Assembly (NCBI RefSeq): GCF_029714205.1
Contig: NZ_CP121648.1
Coordinates: forward strand, 3,843,501-3,907,500
Direction of reading: 5' to 3'
DNA length: 64,000 nucleotides
Source: Methylobacterium sp. CB376
Lineage (GTDB): Bacteria; Pseudomonadota; Alphaproteobacteria; Rhizobiales; Beijerinckiaceae
The first letter of the stretch is position 1. Every line of letters starts with the position of its first letter. A program made the translations under genes and the position numbers. The notes under the pieces are model-generated. The model made no database searches. It was not told where the DNA came from and was given only the letters and a program-made list of their open reading frames with translations. Below, piece after piece: positions 17,513-26,310 of this stretch.

Positions 17513-17788
17513 ATGATCGACCCTGTGATCGCCCTCGGCGTCGTCGCGGCGACCGCCGTCACGGACGCGGCCTACGTGTTCTTCAACGCGGCCGTGGTGG
17601 CGAGGCGGCGCGTCCAGGCGGCCAATTGGAGTGCGGCCTGGTACCTGCTCTCGGCCTTCGCGGTCATCAGCTACACGGAGAACCCGGTCTACGTGGCGTT
17701 CGCGGCCCTCGGCTCCTGGCTCGGGGCCTACGCCTCGGTCACCTGGCTGGTGCGGCCGGAGCGGCCGGAGCGGCACCCGCCCGCCTGA
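17513..17788 (+). CDS. Small conserved membrane protein
   Basis: A 91-residue protein with about three membrane segments (IDPVIALGVVAATAVTDAAY, AAWYLLSAFAVISYTE and VYVAFAALGSWLGAYASVTW). The motif FFNAAVVARRRVQAANWSAAWYLL and the charged short tail resemble conserved hypothetical inner-membrane proteins seen in Methylobacterium and Bradyrhizobium. The function is unknown. The ATG at 17513 starts immediately before the first membrane segment; the longer upstream reading is low-complexity. It converges with the hydrolase gene that ends 33 bases away. Confidence 0.65.
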   Translation: MIDPVIALGVVAATAVTDAAYVFFNAAVVARRRVQAANWSAAWYLLSAFAVISYTENPVYVAFAALGSWLGAYASVTWLVRPERPERHPPA

Positions 17789-17820
17789 GCGGCGGGCCGG
17801 GCGCGCCGCGGCCCGCCGCT

Positions 17821-18674
17821 CAGAGCGCCTCCACGAAGGCCCGGACCAGGCTGCCGTCGGGCTCGCGCAGGCTGAGCGCGATGTCGAAATGGTGGTAGCC
17901 CGGCATCGCGACCTCGCGCAGGCGGTGGCCCGCCGCGCGCCACGCCCCGGCATAGGCGGCGGTCTGCTCCTTGAAGGCGTCGCTCTCCAGGCCGCCCACG
18001 GCGGGCAGGAGCAGCGCCCGGGTGCGGCGCGGGATCAGGTGCAGGGGGCTGTTGCGCCGGGCGGAGGCGGCGTCGAGCCCCATCCAGGCATTGATGTGGG
18101 TGTGGCGCAGCGGCTCCAGGTCCATCAGGCCGGAGAGCAGCAGGGCCGAGGCGACGACGTCCGGCGGCAGCCCGAACCGGTCCTGCCAGCCCTCCGCCAG
18201 CAGCATGCCGCCGAGATGCCCCCCGGCCGAGGAGCCCCCGACATGGATGCGCCGGCCGTCGAGGCCGAACCGGGCGGCCTGGCCGTGCAGCCACGCGACG
18301 GCGGCGCGGGTCTGGCGCACGATCTCGTCGAGGCTGACCGCGGGTGCCAGCGCGTAGTTCAGCACCGCCACCGAGACGCCGCGCGGGACGAGGCCCGAGG
18401 CCGCGAAGGCGTTGTCGTCCTTCGACAGGGCGCGCCAGTAGCCGCCGTGGATCCACAGGAAGACCGGCGTGCCGGGCCCGGCCGGGTAGAGGTCGAGCCG
18501 CTCCCCGGAGACCGGGTCGTAGGTCAGGTCGGGGATCCGCTCCAGGGTGGAGACCGCCTCCTCGCTGGCCGCGACGTAGCGGGCGTACTCGGCCTCGAAG
18601 CTCGGGACGCTGGCGCGGGCATTGTACTCCCGGTCGAGCCGCGCGCGCGTCGCCTCGGTGATCGCAAGGGTCAT
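17821..18674 (-). CDS. Alpha/beta hydrolase, arylformamidase-like
   Basis: A cytoplasmic esterase-type hydrolase of 284 aa. The oxyanion motif HGGYW (in FLWIHGGYWRAL), the nucleophile elbow GGSSAGGHLGG and the C-terminal GYHHFDIAL with the catalytic His place it with kynurenine formamidase-like and carboxylesterase-like enzymes. The N-terminal LDREYNARASVP segment is typical of the arylformamidase branch. There is no kynurenine pathway gene nearby, so the natural substrate is open. A monooxygenase remnant lies just upstream. Confidence 0.82.
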
Positions 18675-18777
18675 GTCCGGTCCTTCCCGCGGCCGCGCCG
18701 GCAGGTCCGGGCGCGTCGCCGACGCGGCCCCGACCTGAACCCGTTCGCCGCCCGGGACAAGCCCGCGGGGCCCGCCC

Positions 18778-19093
18778 TCAGGCGCTGCGGCGCCGGGCGA
18801 GGGCGTAGCCGCTCTCGGGCCGCGGCAGCCCGTAATGGTCGCGCAGGGTCGCCCCCGCGTACTCCTCGCGGAAGAGGCCGCGCCGGCGCAGGATCGGCAC
18901 CACCTCGGCGGCGAAGACCTCGAAGCCGCCGGTGAGCCAGGGCGGCATGATGTTGAACCCGTCCGCCGCGCCGGATTCGGACCAGGTCTGGATCGCGTCC
19001 GCGACGCGCTCGGACGTGCCGGCGCGCACCCAGTGCCCGCGCGCCCCGGCGAGGCGCCGGATCAGCATGGCGGGGGCCTCGCGGCAGGGTCAA
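18778..19093 (-). pseudogene. Remnant of a flavin-dependent (LLM) monooxygenase
   Basis: Only the last roughly 100 residues of an NtaA/SnaA/DszA-family monooxygenase remain: LIRRLAGARGHWVRAGT, then ADGFNIMPPWLTGGFEVFAAEVVPILRRRGLF. They align with the corresponding C-terminus of the intact enzyme at 22157-23500 (IAGARGH, DGFNIMPATLPGGL, LPELRRRGL). The N-terminal 340 or so residues, including the flavin pocket, are absent, and a stop interrupts the frame at about 19092. It is a deletion remnant, perhaps left when the adjacent uptake operon arrived or was rearranged. Confidence 0.8.
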
Positions 19094-19098
19094 GGGAA

Positions 19099-19114
19099 GC
19101 GTTTTTTAAAACGC
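19099..19114. promoter_or_regulatory. AT-centred 16-bp palindrome, distal
   Basis: gcgttttttaaaacgc is a perfect 7-2-7 inverted repeat just past the monooxygenase remnant. It has the same geometry as the site at 19241 and is a candidate operator of the organosulfur operon. Weak pairing makes a terminator role less likely. Confidence 0.35.
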
Positions 19115-19240
19115 ACGCGTGCCAGGAAGGAAAACCACCACGCATCGATCATCCGGGCGATGAGATGATGACGTCGTCGGCATGCGGCCGGAAAATTCTC
19201 TCCAAATTGCCGGAGAGAGAGCATTCATCTCACCGATCGT

Positions 19241-19256
19241 GTTCTTTAAAAAGAAC
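19241..19256. promoter_or_regulatory. AT-centred 16-bp palindrome, proximal
   Basis: gttctttaaaaagaac is a perfect 7-2-7 inverted repeat 80 bp before the solute-binding-protein gene, followed at once by the palindrome agaacgttct. It is a candidate operator for the downstream uptake operon; the regulator is unknown. Confidence 0.45.
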
Positions 19257-19336
19257 GTTCTCGTTGACCTTGAGGGACCGGGGAGCCAGAGTCCGCGTCA
19301 CCGAGCGGCCGCCGGGCGCTCTCCGGAGACGTGACG

Positions 19337-20368
19337 ATGATCAGACGCACCCTGCTCTCGCGGCGGCGGGCGGCCGCCCTGCTCGGCGGCGCCCTCCTGG
19401 CCGGTGCGGCCGCGCCCGGCCCCGCCGCCGCGGCCGAGGGCCGGCTGCGCATCGCCAAGCAGTTCGGCGTCGTCTACCTGCTCCTCGACGTGGCCCTGGA
19501 GCAGCGGCTGATCGAGAAGCACGGCCGGGCCGCCGGGCTCGACATCGCGGTCGAGCCGGTGCAGCTCTCGGGCGGCGCGGCGGTCAACGACGCGCTGCTG
19601 TCCGGCAGCATCGACATCGCCGGGGCCGGGGTCGGCCCGCTCTTCACCCTGTGGGACCGCACCCGGGGCCGGCAGAACGTCAAGGGCGTCGCCTCGCTCG
19701 GCAACTTCCCCTACCTGCTCGTCAGCAACCGGCCGCAGGTGCGGTCGATCGCCGACCTGACCGAGGCGGACCGGATCGCGCTGCCCGCGGTCGGCGTGTC
19801 GGTGCAGGCGCGGATCCTGCAATGGGCCGCCGCCAAGCAATGGGGCGAGGCGGATTTCGCCCGGCTCGACCGGATCAGCGTCGCGGTCCCGCATCCCGAG
19901 GCGGCGGCGGCGATCATCAAGGGCGGCACCGAGATCAGCGCCCATTTCGGCAACCCGCCCTTCCAGGAGCAGGAACTGGCCGAGGCCCCGGACGCCCGGG
20001 TGATCCTCAATTCCTACGAGGTCCAGGGCGGCCCCGCCTCCTCGACGGTGCTGTACGCGACGGAGACGTTCTACCGCGACAGCCCCAGGACCTACCGGGC
20101 CTTCCTCGACGCCCTCGACGAGGCGGCGACCTTCGTGGCCGCCAACCCGGACCAGGCCGCCGAGATCTACCTGAAGGCCAACGGCAGCCGGATCAGCCGC
20201 GATCTCCTGCTCAAGGTGATCAGGAACCCGGACGTGACCTTCAAGATCGCGCCGCAGAACACGCTCGGCCTCGGCCGGTTCATGCACCGCGTGGGCGCGA
20301 TCCGCAACGAGCCGAAGGCGCTCGCGGATTACTTCTTCGCCGATCCGCGCGTGGCCGCGGGCAGCTGA
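19337..20368 (+). CDS. ABC transporter solute-binding protein, SsuA/TauA-like
   Basis: A periplasmic binding protein of 343 aa for the adjacent uptake system. A twin-arginine-style leader (RRTLLSRRRAAALLGGALLAG ending PAAAAEG) precedes the mature protein. The RIAKQFGVVYLLLDVALEQRLIEKHG and GSIDIAGAGVGPLF segments match the sulfonate/nitrate/taurine-binding family. The ATG at 19337 is nine bases after GGAG; a GTG two codons earlier is too close to it. It heads a run of five same-strand genes (ATPase, permease, monooxygenase, trans-sulfuration enzyme), which points to an organosulfur ligand, though the exact compound is not readable. Confidence 0.88.
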   Translation: MIRRTLLSRRRAAALLGGALLAGAAAPGPAAAAEGRLRIAKQFGVVYLLLDVALEQRLIEKHGRAAGLDIAVEPVQLSGGAAVNDALLSGSIDIAGAGVGPLFTLWDRTRGRQNVKGVASLGNFPYLLVSNRPQVRSIADLTEADRIALPAVGVSVQARILQWAAAKQWGEADFARLDRISVAVPHPEAAAAIIKGGTEISAHFGNPPFQEQELAEAPDARVILNSYEVQGGPASSTVLYATETFYRDSPRTYRAFLDALDEAATFVAANPDQAAEIYLKANGSRISRDLLLKVIRNPDVTFKIAPQNTLGLGRFMHRVGAIRNEPKALADYFFADPRVAAGS

Positions 20369-20381
20369 GCGGGGGACGCGC

Positions 20382-21248
20382 ATGACGCTCGTGGCCGACC
20401 GCACCGCCCCGCCGGAAGCCGCGCTCCCGGAGCCCCAAAGCGGCGAGGCGCCCGCCGCCCTGCCGGCGCCGCTCCTGCGGATCGCGGGCGTCTCCCTGGA
20501 ATACCGCACGCCCGAGCGGGTGGTCCGGGCGACGCACCGCATCGACCTCGACATCCACCGGGCCGACCGCTTCGTGCTCCTCGGCCCCTCGGGCTGCGGC
20601 AAGTCCACCCTGCTCAAGGCCGTGGCGGGCTTCCAGACGCCGGTCGAGGGCGAGATCGTCCTCGACGGGCGGCCGGTGCGCGGCCCGGGGCCGGACCGGA
20701 TCGTGGTGTTCCAGGAGTTCGACCAGCTGCCGCCCTGGAAAACGGTGCTGCAGAACGTCGCCTTCCCGCTGCGGGCCTCCCGCACCCTCGGCCGGCGCGA
20801 GGCGGAGGCGCGGGCGCGCCACGTCATCGACAAGGTCGGCCTGTCGCGCTTCGCCGGCAGCTACCCCCACCAGCTCTCGGGCGGGATGAAGCAGCGCGTC
20901 GCCATCGCCCGGGCGCTCGCCATGGAGCCGAAGGTGCTGCTGATGGACGAGCCCTTCGCGGCCCTCGACGCGCTGACCCGCCGCCGCATGCAGGAGGAGC
21001 TGCTGGCGCTCTGGGACGAGGTCCGCTTCACCCTCCTGTTCGTCACCCACTCGATCGAGGAGGCGCTGGTGGTCGGCAACCGCGTGGCCGTGCTGTCGCC
21101 GCATCCGGGCCGGGTGCGGGGCGAGTTCAACAGCCACGCCTTCGACCTCGCGAGCGTCGGCAGCGCCGCCTTCCAGGCCCGCCGTGCAGCGCCTGCACCA
21201 GCGGCTGTTCGACTCATCGCCCGCCGCAGGAGCACCCGCCCCCGATGA
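20382..21248 (+). CDS. ABC transporter ATPase, SsuB/TauB-like, with shifted C-terminus
   Basis: The nucleotide-binding subunit of the uptake system, with Walker A GPSGCGKST, Q-loop VVFQEFDQLPPW, signature LSGGMKQRVAIARAL and Walker [16 protein letters not shown]. The first 265 residues are normal. After FQA at about 21180 the reading becomes Arg/Ala-rich, while the expected tail (VQRLHQRLFD) appears one frame over, as if one C had been gained. The TGA at 21246-21248 overlaps an ATG in the classical ATGA manner. ATP binding should be intact; only the tail of about 25 residues is affected. Confidence 0.85.
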   Translation: MTLVADRTAPPEAALPEPQSGEAPAALPAPLLRIAGVSLEYRTPERVVRATHRIDLDIHRADRFVLLGPSGCGKSTLLKAVAGFQTPVEGEIVLDGRPVRGPGPDRIVVFQEFDQLPPWKTVLQNVAFPLRASRTLGRREAEARARHVIDKVGLSRFAGSYPHQLSGGMKQRVAIARALAMEPKVLLMDEPFAALDALTRRRMQEELLALWDEVRFTLLFVTHSIEEALVVGNRVAVLSPHPGRVRGEFNSHAFDLASVGSAAFQARRAAPAPAAVRLIARRRSTRPR

Positions 21249-22116
21249 ACGCGCCGCTCCTCCCCCGATCCGCCCGGAATACGAGCGGGCGCTGCCGCCC
21301 TTCGTCGAGGCGCCGGTGTCGCGGGACCTGCCGCTCGCCGCCCGGATCGGGCAGACCGGCGCCCTGCGCCGGGGCCTGATCCTGCTCGCCCTCGCCCTCG
21401 CCTGGGAGGGCCTCGCCCGCTGGCAGGACAACGACCTGCTGCTGCCGGGCTGCCTCGCCACCCTCTCGGCCCTCGCCGAGGGGCTGGCGAGCGGCGAACT
21501 CGTCGCGCGCGCGCGGATCTCGCTCGGCGTGCTCGCCCAGGGCTACGCGGCGGGGGTCGGGCTCGCCTTCCTGCTGACGACGCTCGCGGTCTCGACGCGG
21601 GCGGGCCGCGACCTGCTCACGACGCTCACCGCGATGTTCAACCCGCTGCCTGCCATCGCGCTGCTGCCGCTGGCCCTGCTCTGGTTCGGCCTGGGCAACG
21701 GCAGCCTGATCTTCGTCCTGATCCACGCGGTGCTGTGGCCGCTCGCGCTCAACACCTTCGCGGGCTTCCAGGGCGTGCCCGAGACCCTGCGGCTCGCGGG
21801 CCGCAATTACGGGCTCACCGGCCTCGCCTACGTCTGGCAGATCCTGATCCCCGCCGCCCTGCCGGCGATCCTGTCCGGGTTGAAGATCGGCTGGGCCTTC
21901 GCGTGGCGCACCCTGATCGCGGCGGAACTCGTCTTCGGCGCGGCGTCCGGGCGGGGCGGCCTCGGCTGGTACATCTTCCAGAACCGCAACGAGCTGTATA
22001 CGGATCGGGTCTTCGCGGGCCTGCTCCTGGTCATCGCGATCGGCCTCGCGGTCGAGACGATCGTGTTCGCGACGGTCGAGCGCGCGACCACGCGGCGCTG
22101 GGGTATGGTCCGGTAG
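21184..22116 (+). CDS. ABC transporter permease, SsuC/TauC-like, unclear start
   Basis: The inner-membrane permease of the uptake system, with six membrane segments and the EAA loop ETLRLAGRNYGLTGLAYVWQILIPAALP. The family-typical N-terminus IRPEYERALPPF is present, but no ATG in frame precedes it: the ATG at 21245 is in another frame. Translation would need GTG at 21184, which gives a leader that looks like the lost ATPase tail, or GTG at 21316. One missing C in the run at 21262-21266 would restore a start from the ATG at 21245. It is either a damaged junction or a sequence error. Confidence 0.8.
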   Translation: MQRLHQRLFDSSPAAGAPAPDERAAPPPIRPEYERALPPFVEAPVSRDLPLAARIGQTGALRRGLILLALALAWEGLARWQDNDLLLPGCLATLSALAEGLASGELVARARISLGVLAQGYAAGVGLAFLLTTLAVSTRAGRDLLTTLTAMFNPLPAIALLPLALLWFGLGNGSLIFVLIHAVLWPLALNTFAGFQGVPETLRLAGRNYGLTGLAYVWQILIPAALPAILSGLKIGWAFAWRTLIAAELVFGAASGRGGLGWYIFQNRNELYTDRVFAGLLLVIAIGLAVETIVFATVERATTRRWGMVR

Positions 22117-22156
22117 GGACTGGGTGACCGGAGCACCGCACCGAAGGGAACGTCCG

Positions 22157-23500
22157 ATGGGACAGGGCACGTTGCGCCTCGGCGCCTTCTTCTACGCCAC
22201 CGGCCACCACGTGGCGGGCTGGCGCCACCCGTCGAGCGAGGCCGACGGAGGCCTCGTGCTCGAGCGCTACGTCGGCTGGGCGAAGGCCGCCGAGGCGGCC
22301 CTGTTCGACCTCCTCTTCTTGGAGGACGGGACCGGCATCCGGGACGCCAACCTGCGGTCGAGCGAGCGCACGGCGCGCTCGACGCATTTCGAGCCGCTGA
22401 CCCTGCTCTCGGCGCTCGCCGCCGTCACCAGCCGGATCGGCCTCGTCGGCACGACCTCCACGACCTTCAACGAGCCCTACAACGTCGCCCGCCGCTTCGC
22501 CTCCCTCGACCACCTGAGCGGCGGGCGCGCCGGCTGGAACCTCGTCACCTCCGCCACCGACCTGGAGGCGGCCAATTTCGGCAACGACAAGATCGCCCGC
22601 CACGCGGACCGCTACGAGCGGGCGGAGGAATTCGTCGACGTCGTGCTCGGCCTGTGGAACACCTGGGACGACGACGCCGTCCTGATCGACCGGGCGAGCG
22701 GCCAGTTCTCGAAGCCGGACGGGTTCCGCCCCCTCAACCACAGGGGCAAGCACTTCGAGGTGCGCGGGCCCCTCAACATCTCGCGCACGCCCCAGGGGCA
22801 GCCGGTGATCGTGCAGGCCGGCTCGTCGGGACCGGGCAAGGACCTCGCGGCGCGCACCGCCGAGGTGGTCTTCACCGCCAACCAGACCCTCGCGGAGGCG
22901 GTCGCGTTCTACGGCGACCTCAAGGGGCGCATGGGCCGCTTCGGCCGGGCCCCGGACGACCTCAAGATCATGCCGGGCCTGTTCCCGGTGGTCGGGCGCA
23001 GCGAGGCCGAGGCGCGGGCGAAGTTCGAGGAGCTGCAGGCGCTGATCGACCCGGCGGTCGGCCTCGCGCTGCTGGAGCGGATGGTGGGCGGCTACGACCT
23101 GTCCGGCCACGATCCCGACGGGCCGGTGCCGGAACTGCCCGAGGCCAACGGCGGCAAGTCGCGCCAGCAGCTGATGTTCGATCTCGCCCGGCGCGAGGGG
23201 CTGACGCTGCGCCAGCTGTATCTGCGCATCGCGGGCGCGCGCGGCCACTCGCAGATCGTCGGGACCCCGGCCCAGATCGTCGACGAGATGGAGGAGCGGT
23301 TCCGGGCCGGCGGCGCGGACGGCTTCAACATCATGCCGGCGACCCTGCCGGGCGGGCTCACCGACTTCATCGACCTCGTCCTGCCGGAGCTGCGCCGGCG
23401 CGGGCTGGTCCGGGAGGCCTACGAGGGGCGGACGCTGCGCGCCCATCTCGGCTCGCGCCCGCCCTCCGGGTTCGGGCCGCGGGCCGCCCCCGGGGCGTGA
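22157..23500 (+). CDS. FMN-dependent monooxygenase, NtaA/SnaA/DszA family
   Basis: A cytoplasmic luciferase-fold oxygenase of 447 aa using reduced FMN from a partner reductase. Recognisable segments are GAFFYATGHHVAGWRHP, TLLSALAAVTSRIGLVGTTSTTFNEPYNVARRFASLDHLSGGRAGWNLVTS (a classic signature of the group), QAGSSGPGKDLAARTAEVVF and DGFNIMPATLPGG. AAGGGA precedes the ATG. Relatives cleave C-S or C-N bonds of sulfones, nitrilotriacetate and similar compounds. Beside an SsuABC-like importer and a trans-sulfuration enzyme it plausibly releases sulfur from an imported organosulfur compound; the substrate is inferred. Confidence 0.9.
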   Translation: MGQGTLRLGAFFYATGHHVAGWRHPSSEADGGLVLERYVGWAKAAEAALFDLLFLEDGTGIRDANLRSSERTARSTHFEPLTLLSALAAVTSRIGLVGTTSTTFNEPYNVARRFASLDHLSGGRAGWNLVTSATDLEAANFGNDKIARHADRYERAEEFVDVVLGLWNTWDDDAVLIDRASGQFSKPDGFRPLNHRGKHFEVRGPLNISRTPQGQPVIVQAGSSGPGKDLAARTAEVVFTANQTLAEAVAFYGDLKGRMGRFGRAPDDLKIMPGLFPVVGRSEAEARAKFEELQALIDPAVGLALLERMVGGYDLSGHDPDGPVPELPEANGGKSRQQLMFDLARREGLTLRQLYLRIAGARGHSQIVGTPAQIVDEMEERFRAGGADGFNIMPATLPGGLTDFIDLVLPELRRRGLVREAYEGRTLRAHLGSRPPSGFGPRAAPGA

Positions 23501-23583
23501 CCGCCCGGGACGTTCCATTGAAAGACCGGAACGTTCGGTATAGAGAACACGCCGGCAATGGGGCGCGCAGCAGGAGGATCGCG

Positions 23584-24750
23584 GTGGCGGCACAGCGCAG
23601 GGCGGCAGAGACGATCGCGGCGGCGAACGGGATCGGAGCCGACGCGGCTTTCGGCGCCGTCGCCCCGCCCCTCTACCTCTCGACCACCTACACCTTCGCG
23701 GAGTTCGAGACGCCGCGCGGCTACGATTACGCGCGCCTCGGCAATCCGACCCGCGACCAGCTCGCCGACACCATCGCCAAGCTCGAGGGCGGCGCCCGCG
23801 CCGTCGTGACGGCGAGCGGCATGGCGGCCCTCGACCTCGCGCTGTCGCCGCTGTCGCCCGGGGACCTCCTGGTCGCCCCGCACGATTGCTACGGCGGCAC
23901 CCACCGGCTGCTCTCCCTGCGCGCCGCCAAGGGGCATTACCGCGTCGCCTTCGTGGACCAGACCGACGCGGCGGCCCTGTCCGCCGCCCTGGCGGAGCGG
24001 CCCCGCATCCTGCTCACCGAGACCCCCAGCAACCCGCTGATGCGGATCGTGGATCTCGGCCGCACGGCCGCCCTCGCGCGGGAGGCGGGCGCCCTCTTCG
24101 TGGTCGACAACACCTTCCTGTCCCCCGCCCTGCAGCAGCCGATCGCGCACGGGGCCGACCTCGTGGTCCATTCCACCACGAAGTTCATCAACGGCCACTC
24201 GGACGTGATCGGCGGCGCCGTCGTGGCGGCGCAGGCCGCCCTCGGCGAGGAGCTCGCCAACTGGGCCAACACGATCGGCGTGACCGGCTCGCCCTTCGAC
24301 GCCTACCTGACCCTGCGCGGCCTGCGCACGCTGTTCGCGCGGCTGGAGCGCCAGCAGCAGAGCGCGGCCGTCGTCGCGTCCTTCCTGGCGGCGCATCCGG
24401 CGGTGGCCCGGGTCCATTATCCGGGCCTGCCCGACCACCCGGGCCACGCGGTCGCGCGCGCGCAGCAGCGCGGGTTCGGCGCCATGCTGAGCTTCGAGCT
24501 CGCCGGCGGGCGCGAGGCCGTCCGCACCCTCGTCGGGGCCCTGCGGGTGTTCACGCTGGCGGAATCGCTCGGCGGGATCGAGAGCCTGATCGCCCATCCG
24601 GTGAGCATGACGCACGCCGCCATGGCTCCCGAGGCGCGCCGGGCGGCGGGCGTCGGCGACGGGCTGCTGCGGCTCTCGGTCGGGCTCGAGGCCGAAAGCG
24701 ACCTCCTCGCCGACCTCGCCGTGGCCCTCGATGCCGCCGCCCGCGGCTGA
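23584..24750 (+). CDS. Cystathionine gamma-synthase/beta-lyase family PLP enzyme
   Basis: A trans-sulfuration enzyme of 388 aa starting at GTG, chosen because AGGAGG lies six bases upstream. Family marks are PPLYLSTTYTFAEFETPRGYDYARLGNPTRDQL, TASGMAALDLAL, VDNTFLSPALQQPIAHGADLVVHSTTKFINGH with the PLP lysine, and ESLGGIESLIAHPVSMTHAAM. Such enzymes make or break cystathionine or homocysteine. Sequence alone does not separate synthase from beta- or gamma-lyase. It is the last gene of the presumed organosulfur operon, where it could fix liberated sulfide or thiol into amino acids. Confidence 0.9.
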   Translation: MAAQRRAAETIAAANGIGADAAFGAVAPPLYLSTTYTFAEFETPRGYDYARLGNPTRDQLADTIAKLEGGARAVVTASGMAALDLALSPLSPGDLLVAPHDCYGGTHRLLSLRAAKGHYRVAFVDQTDAAALSAALAERPRILLTETPSNPLMRIVDLGRTAALAREAGALFVVDNTFLSPALQQPIAHGADLVVHSTTKFINGHSDVIGGAVVAAQAALGEELANWANTIGVTGSPFDAYLTLRGLRTLFARLERQQQSAAVVASFLAAHPAVARVHYPGLPDHPGHAVARAQQRGFGAMLSFELAGGREAVRTLVGALRVFTLAESLGGIESLIAHPVSMTHAAMAPEARRAAGVGDGLLRLSVGLEAESDLLADLAVALDAAARG

Positions 24751-24769
24751 CCGGGCGCCTCGCGCCCGG
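24751..24769 (+). terminator. Hairpin directly after the trans-sulfuration gene
   Basis: A perfect 8-bp stem, ccgggcgc/gcgcccgg, with a 3-base loop starts on the base after the stop codon. There is no T-run. It is a likely 3' boundary of the operon. Confidence 0.5.
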
Positions 24770-24820
24770 CTCGCCATCCCGCCCGAGGCGTGGCATACCA
24801 TGCGCCAACTCGAGGTGGCG

Positions 24821-25033
24821 ATGATCTACACCCTTCACTGGACCGCGCCGTCCGGCGCGACGACCGAACGGCACGACCTGGGCACCCGGGCGGCCGAGAG
24901 GGCCATGACGTTCGTGAGCATGGGGGCGTCGAACGTGCACGTGGTCACCGGGGACGGGCGCGTCTTCCGGGCGCCGTCCGAGATGTCCGACCTGGTGGAG
25001 TACGCGCGGGCGCACGATTCCGGGCGCGGCTGA
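24821..25033 (+). CDS. Small hypothetical protein
   Basis: A 70-residue soluble protein of unknown function, starting MIYTLHWTAPSGATTERHD. GAGGTGG six bases before the ATG supports this start; an ATG seven codons earlier is also in frame. The composition is ordinary (mixed strands and helices, a VHVVTGDGRVFRAP segment), which argues for a real gene, but no family was recognised. Confidence 0.55.
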   Translation: MIYTLHWTAPSGATTERHDLGTRAAERAMTFVSMGASNVHVVTGDGRVFRAPSEMSDLVEYARAHDSGRG

Positions 25034-25129
25034 GGGCCGGACGCGCGAACGCCCGGCCGGGCGCGTCGTCGCGGTCGGACCCGGGCGACCTGCCGCGCCC
25101 GGGCCGCCCGGGGCCTCCTTGATCGAGGC

Positions 25130-25432
25130 TTACTTGCCGCCGCCGCCCGCGCCACCGCCGCCGCCGCCGCTCCCCTGGGGGATCGGGCGCGACGGGTGAC
25201 CCGCATTGCTGCCGGCCGCCGCGTCGGTGCTGATCTGCGAGGCTCCGGTCCCGCCCGGAGCGGCGAACACGTCGGGTTCGTTGCCGGTCGTCCCGGGGGC
25301 CCGGCCGACCGTTCCGGTGGTGGCCGGACCGGGCGCGGCCGGCGCGACGGTGGCGTTCGGGGCCTGGGCGGAGGCGCTGCCGGCCGCCGACAGGGCCAGC
25401 GCGGCGAGGAGAGCCGTGGAGAGCAAACGCAT
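25130..25432 (-). CDS. Small secreted Gly-rich hypothetical protein
   Basis: A 100-residue protein with a clear signal peptide (MRLLSTALLAALALSAAGSASAQA) followed by a low-complexity Ala/Pro/Gly/Thr region and a poly-Gly tail (GGGGGGAGGGGK). AAGGACG precedes the ATG at 25432. No domain was recognised. It is probably periplasmic or exported. Confidence 0.6.
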   Translation of the reverse strand: MRLLSTALLAALALSAAGSASAQAPNATVAPAAPGPATTGTVGRAPGTTGNEPDVFAAPGGTGASQISTDAAAGSNAGHPSRPIPQGSGGGGGGAGGGGK

Positions 25433-25551
25433 CGTTCGTCCTTCTTGGGTGTCCGATCGAGATTGCTCTCCCAACGCGGCAGGCCGCGGGCCGGTTCATC
25501 GCCGCGGGGCCCGGTGCGGCCGAGCTGGGCGGCCGGGGCCGGCGCCCGGCC

Positions 25552-26310
25552 TCAGGCCGGCGCCCGCTCCCGGCCGGCGAGGTCGCGGCGGATGCGCTGC
25601 GCCGTCTCCTGCAGGGCGCTCGCGGCGCGGTCGCGCGGACGCGGCGCCGCGACGACGTGGGTGGCCGCGATCCGTCCGGGCGCCCCGGCCAGGACCACGA
25701 CCCGGTCGGCGAGGTAGACCGCCTCCTCGATGTCGTGGGTCACGAACAGCACGGTCTGGCCCGAGCCGCCGCAGAGCCGGGCGAGTTCGTCCTGCAGGGC
25801 CTCGCGGGTGAGCGCGTCGAGGGCCGAGAACGGCTCGTCCATCAAGAGCACGTGCGGCTCGACCGCCAGCGCCCGGGCGAGGGCCACCCGCTGGCGCTGC
25901 CCGCCGGAGAGTTGGAACGGCCAGCGCCGGGCGAGGTCGGACAGGCCGACCCGGGCGAGGGCCCGCGCCGCCCGCCGCCGCCGCTCGGCGCGGGGGATCC
26001 GCAGCTTCTCCAGCCCGAACCCGACATTGTCGAGGATCCGCCGCCAGGGCAGCAGGCGGGCATCCTGGAACACCAGGGCGACCGCCCGGCGGCCCGGGGC
26101 GGGCGGGCTCACCGTCACGATGCCGGCGCTCGGGCGCACGAGGTCGGCGACGACGCGCAGCAGCGTCGACTTGCCGACCCCGGAGGCCCCGACGATGGCC
26201 AGGAACTCGCCGGGCGCGACGTCGAGGTCGAGCCCGGCCAGCACCTCGGTGCGGCTCGCCTCGCGCACGAAGCTCAGGGCGATGCCCCGCAGGCTGATCA
26301 GGCCTGCCAT
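25552..26310 (-). CDS. ABC transporter ATPase of a second SsuB/TauB-like system
   Basis: A nucleotide-binding subunit of 252 aa with Walker [11 protein letters not shown]-loop [11 protein letters not shown], signature [15 protein letters not shown], Walker [16 protein letters not shown] and H-loop FVTHDIEEA. These variants are typical of nitrate/sulfonate/taurine importers. It overlaps the upstream permease gene by 13 bases, indicating translational coupling. Together with the permease and binding protein it forms a complete reverse-strand importer separate from the one at 19-22 kb. The ligand is unknown. Confidence 0.9.
   Translation of the reverse strand: MAGLISLRGIALSFVREASRTEVLAGLDLDVAPGEFLAIVGASGVGKSTLLRVVADLVRPSAGIVTVSPPAPGRRAVALVFQDARLLPWRRILDNVGFGLEKLRIPRAERRRRAARALARVGLSDLARRWPFQLSGGQRQRVALARALAVEPHVLLMDEPFSALDALTREALQDELARLCGGSGQTVLFVTHDIEEAVYLADRVVVLAGAPGRIAATHVVAAPRPRDRAASALQETAQRIRRDLAGRERAPA

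Noticed and set aside
24731..24820. Longer N-terminus for the small protein at 24821
   Set aside because: It overlaps the terminator hairpin of the previous gene and is Pro/Ala/Arg-rich; the start at 24821 has a good ribosome site.
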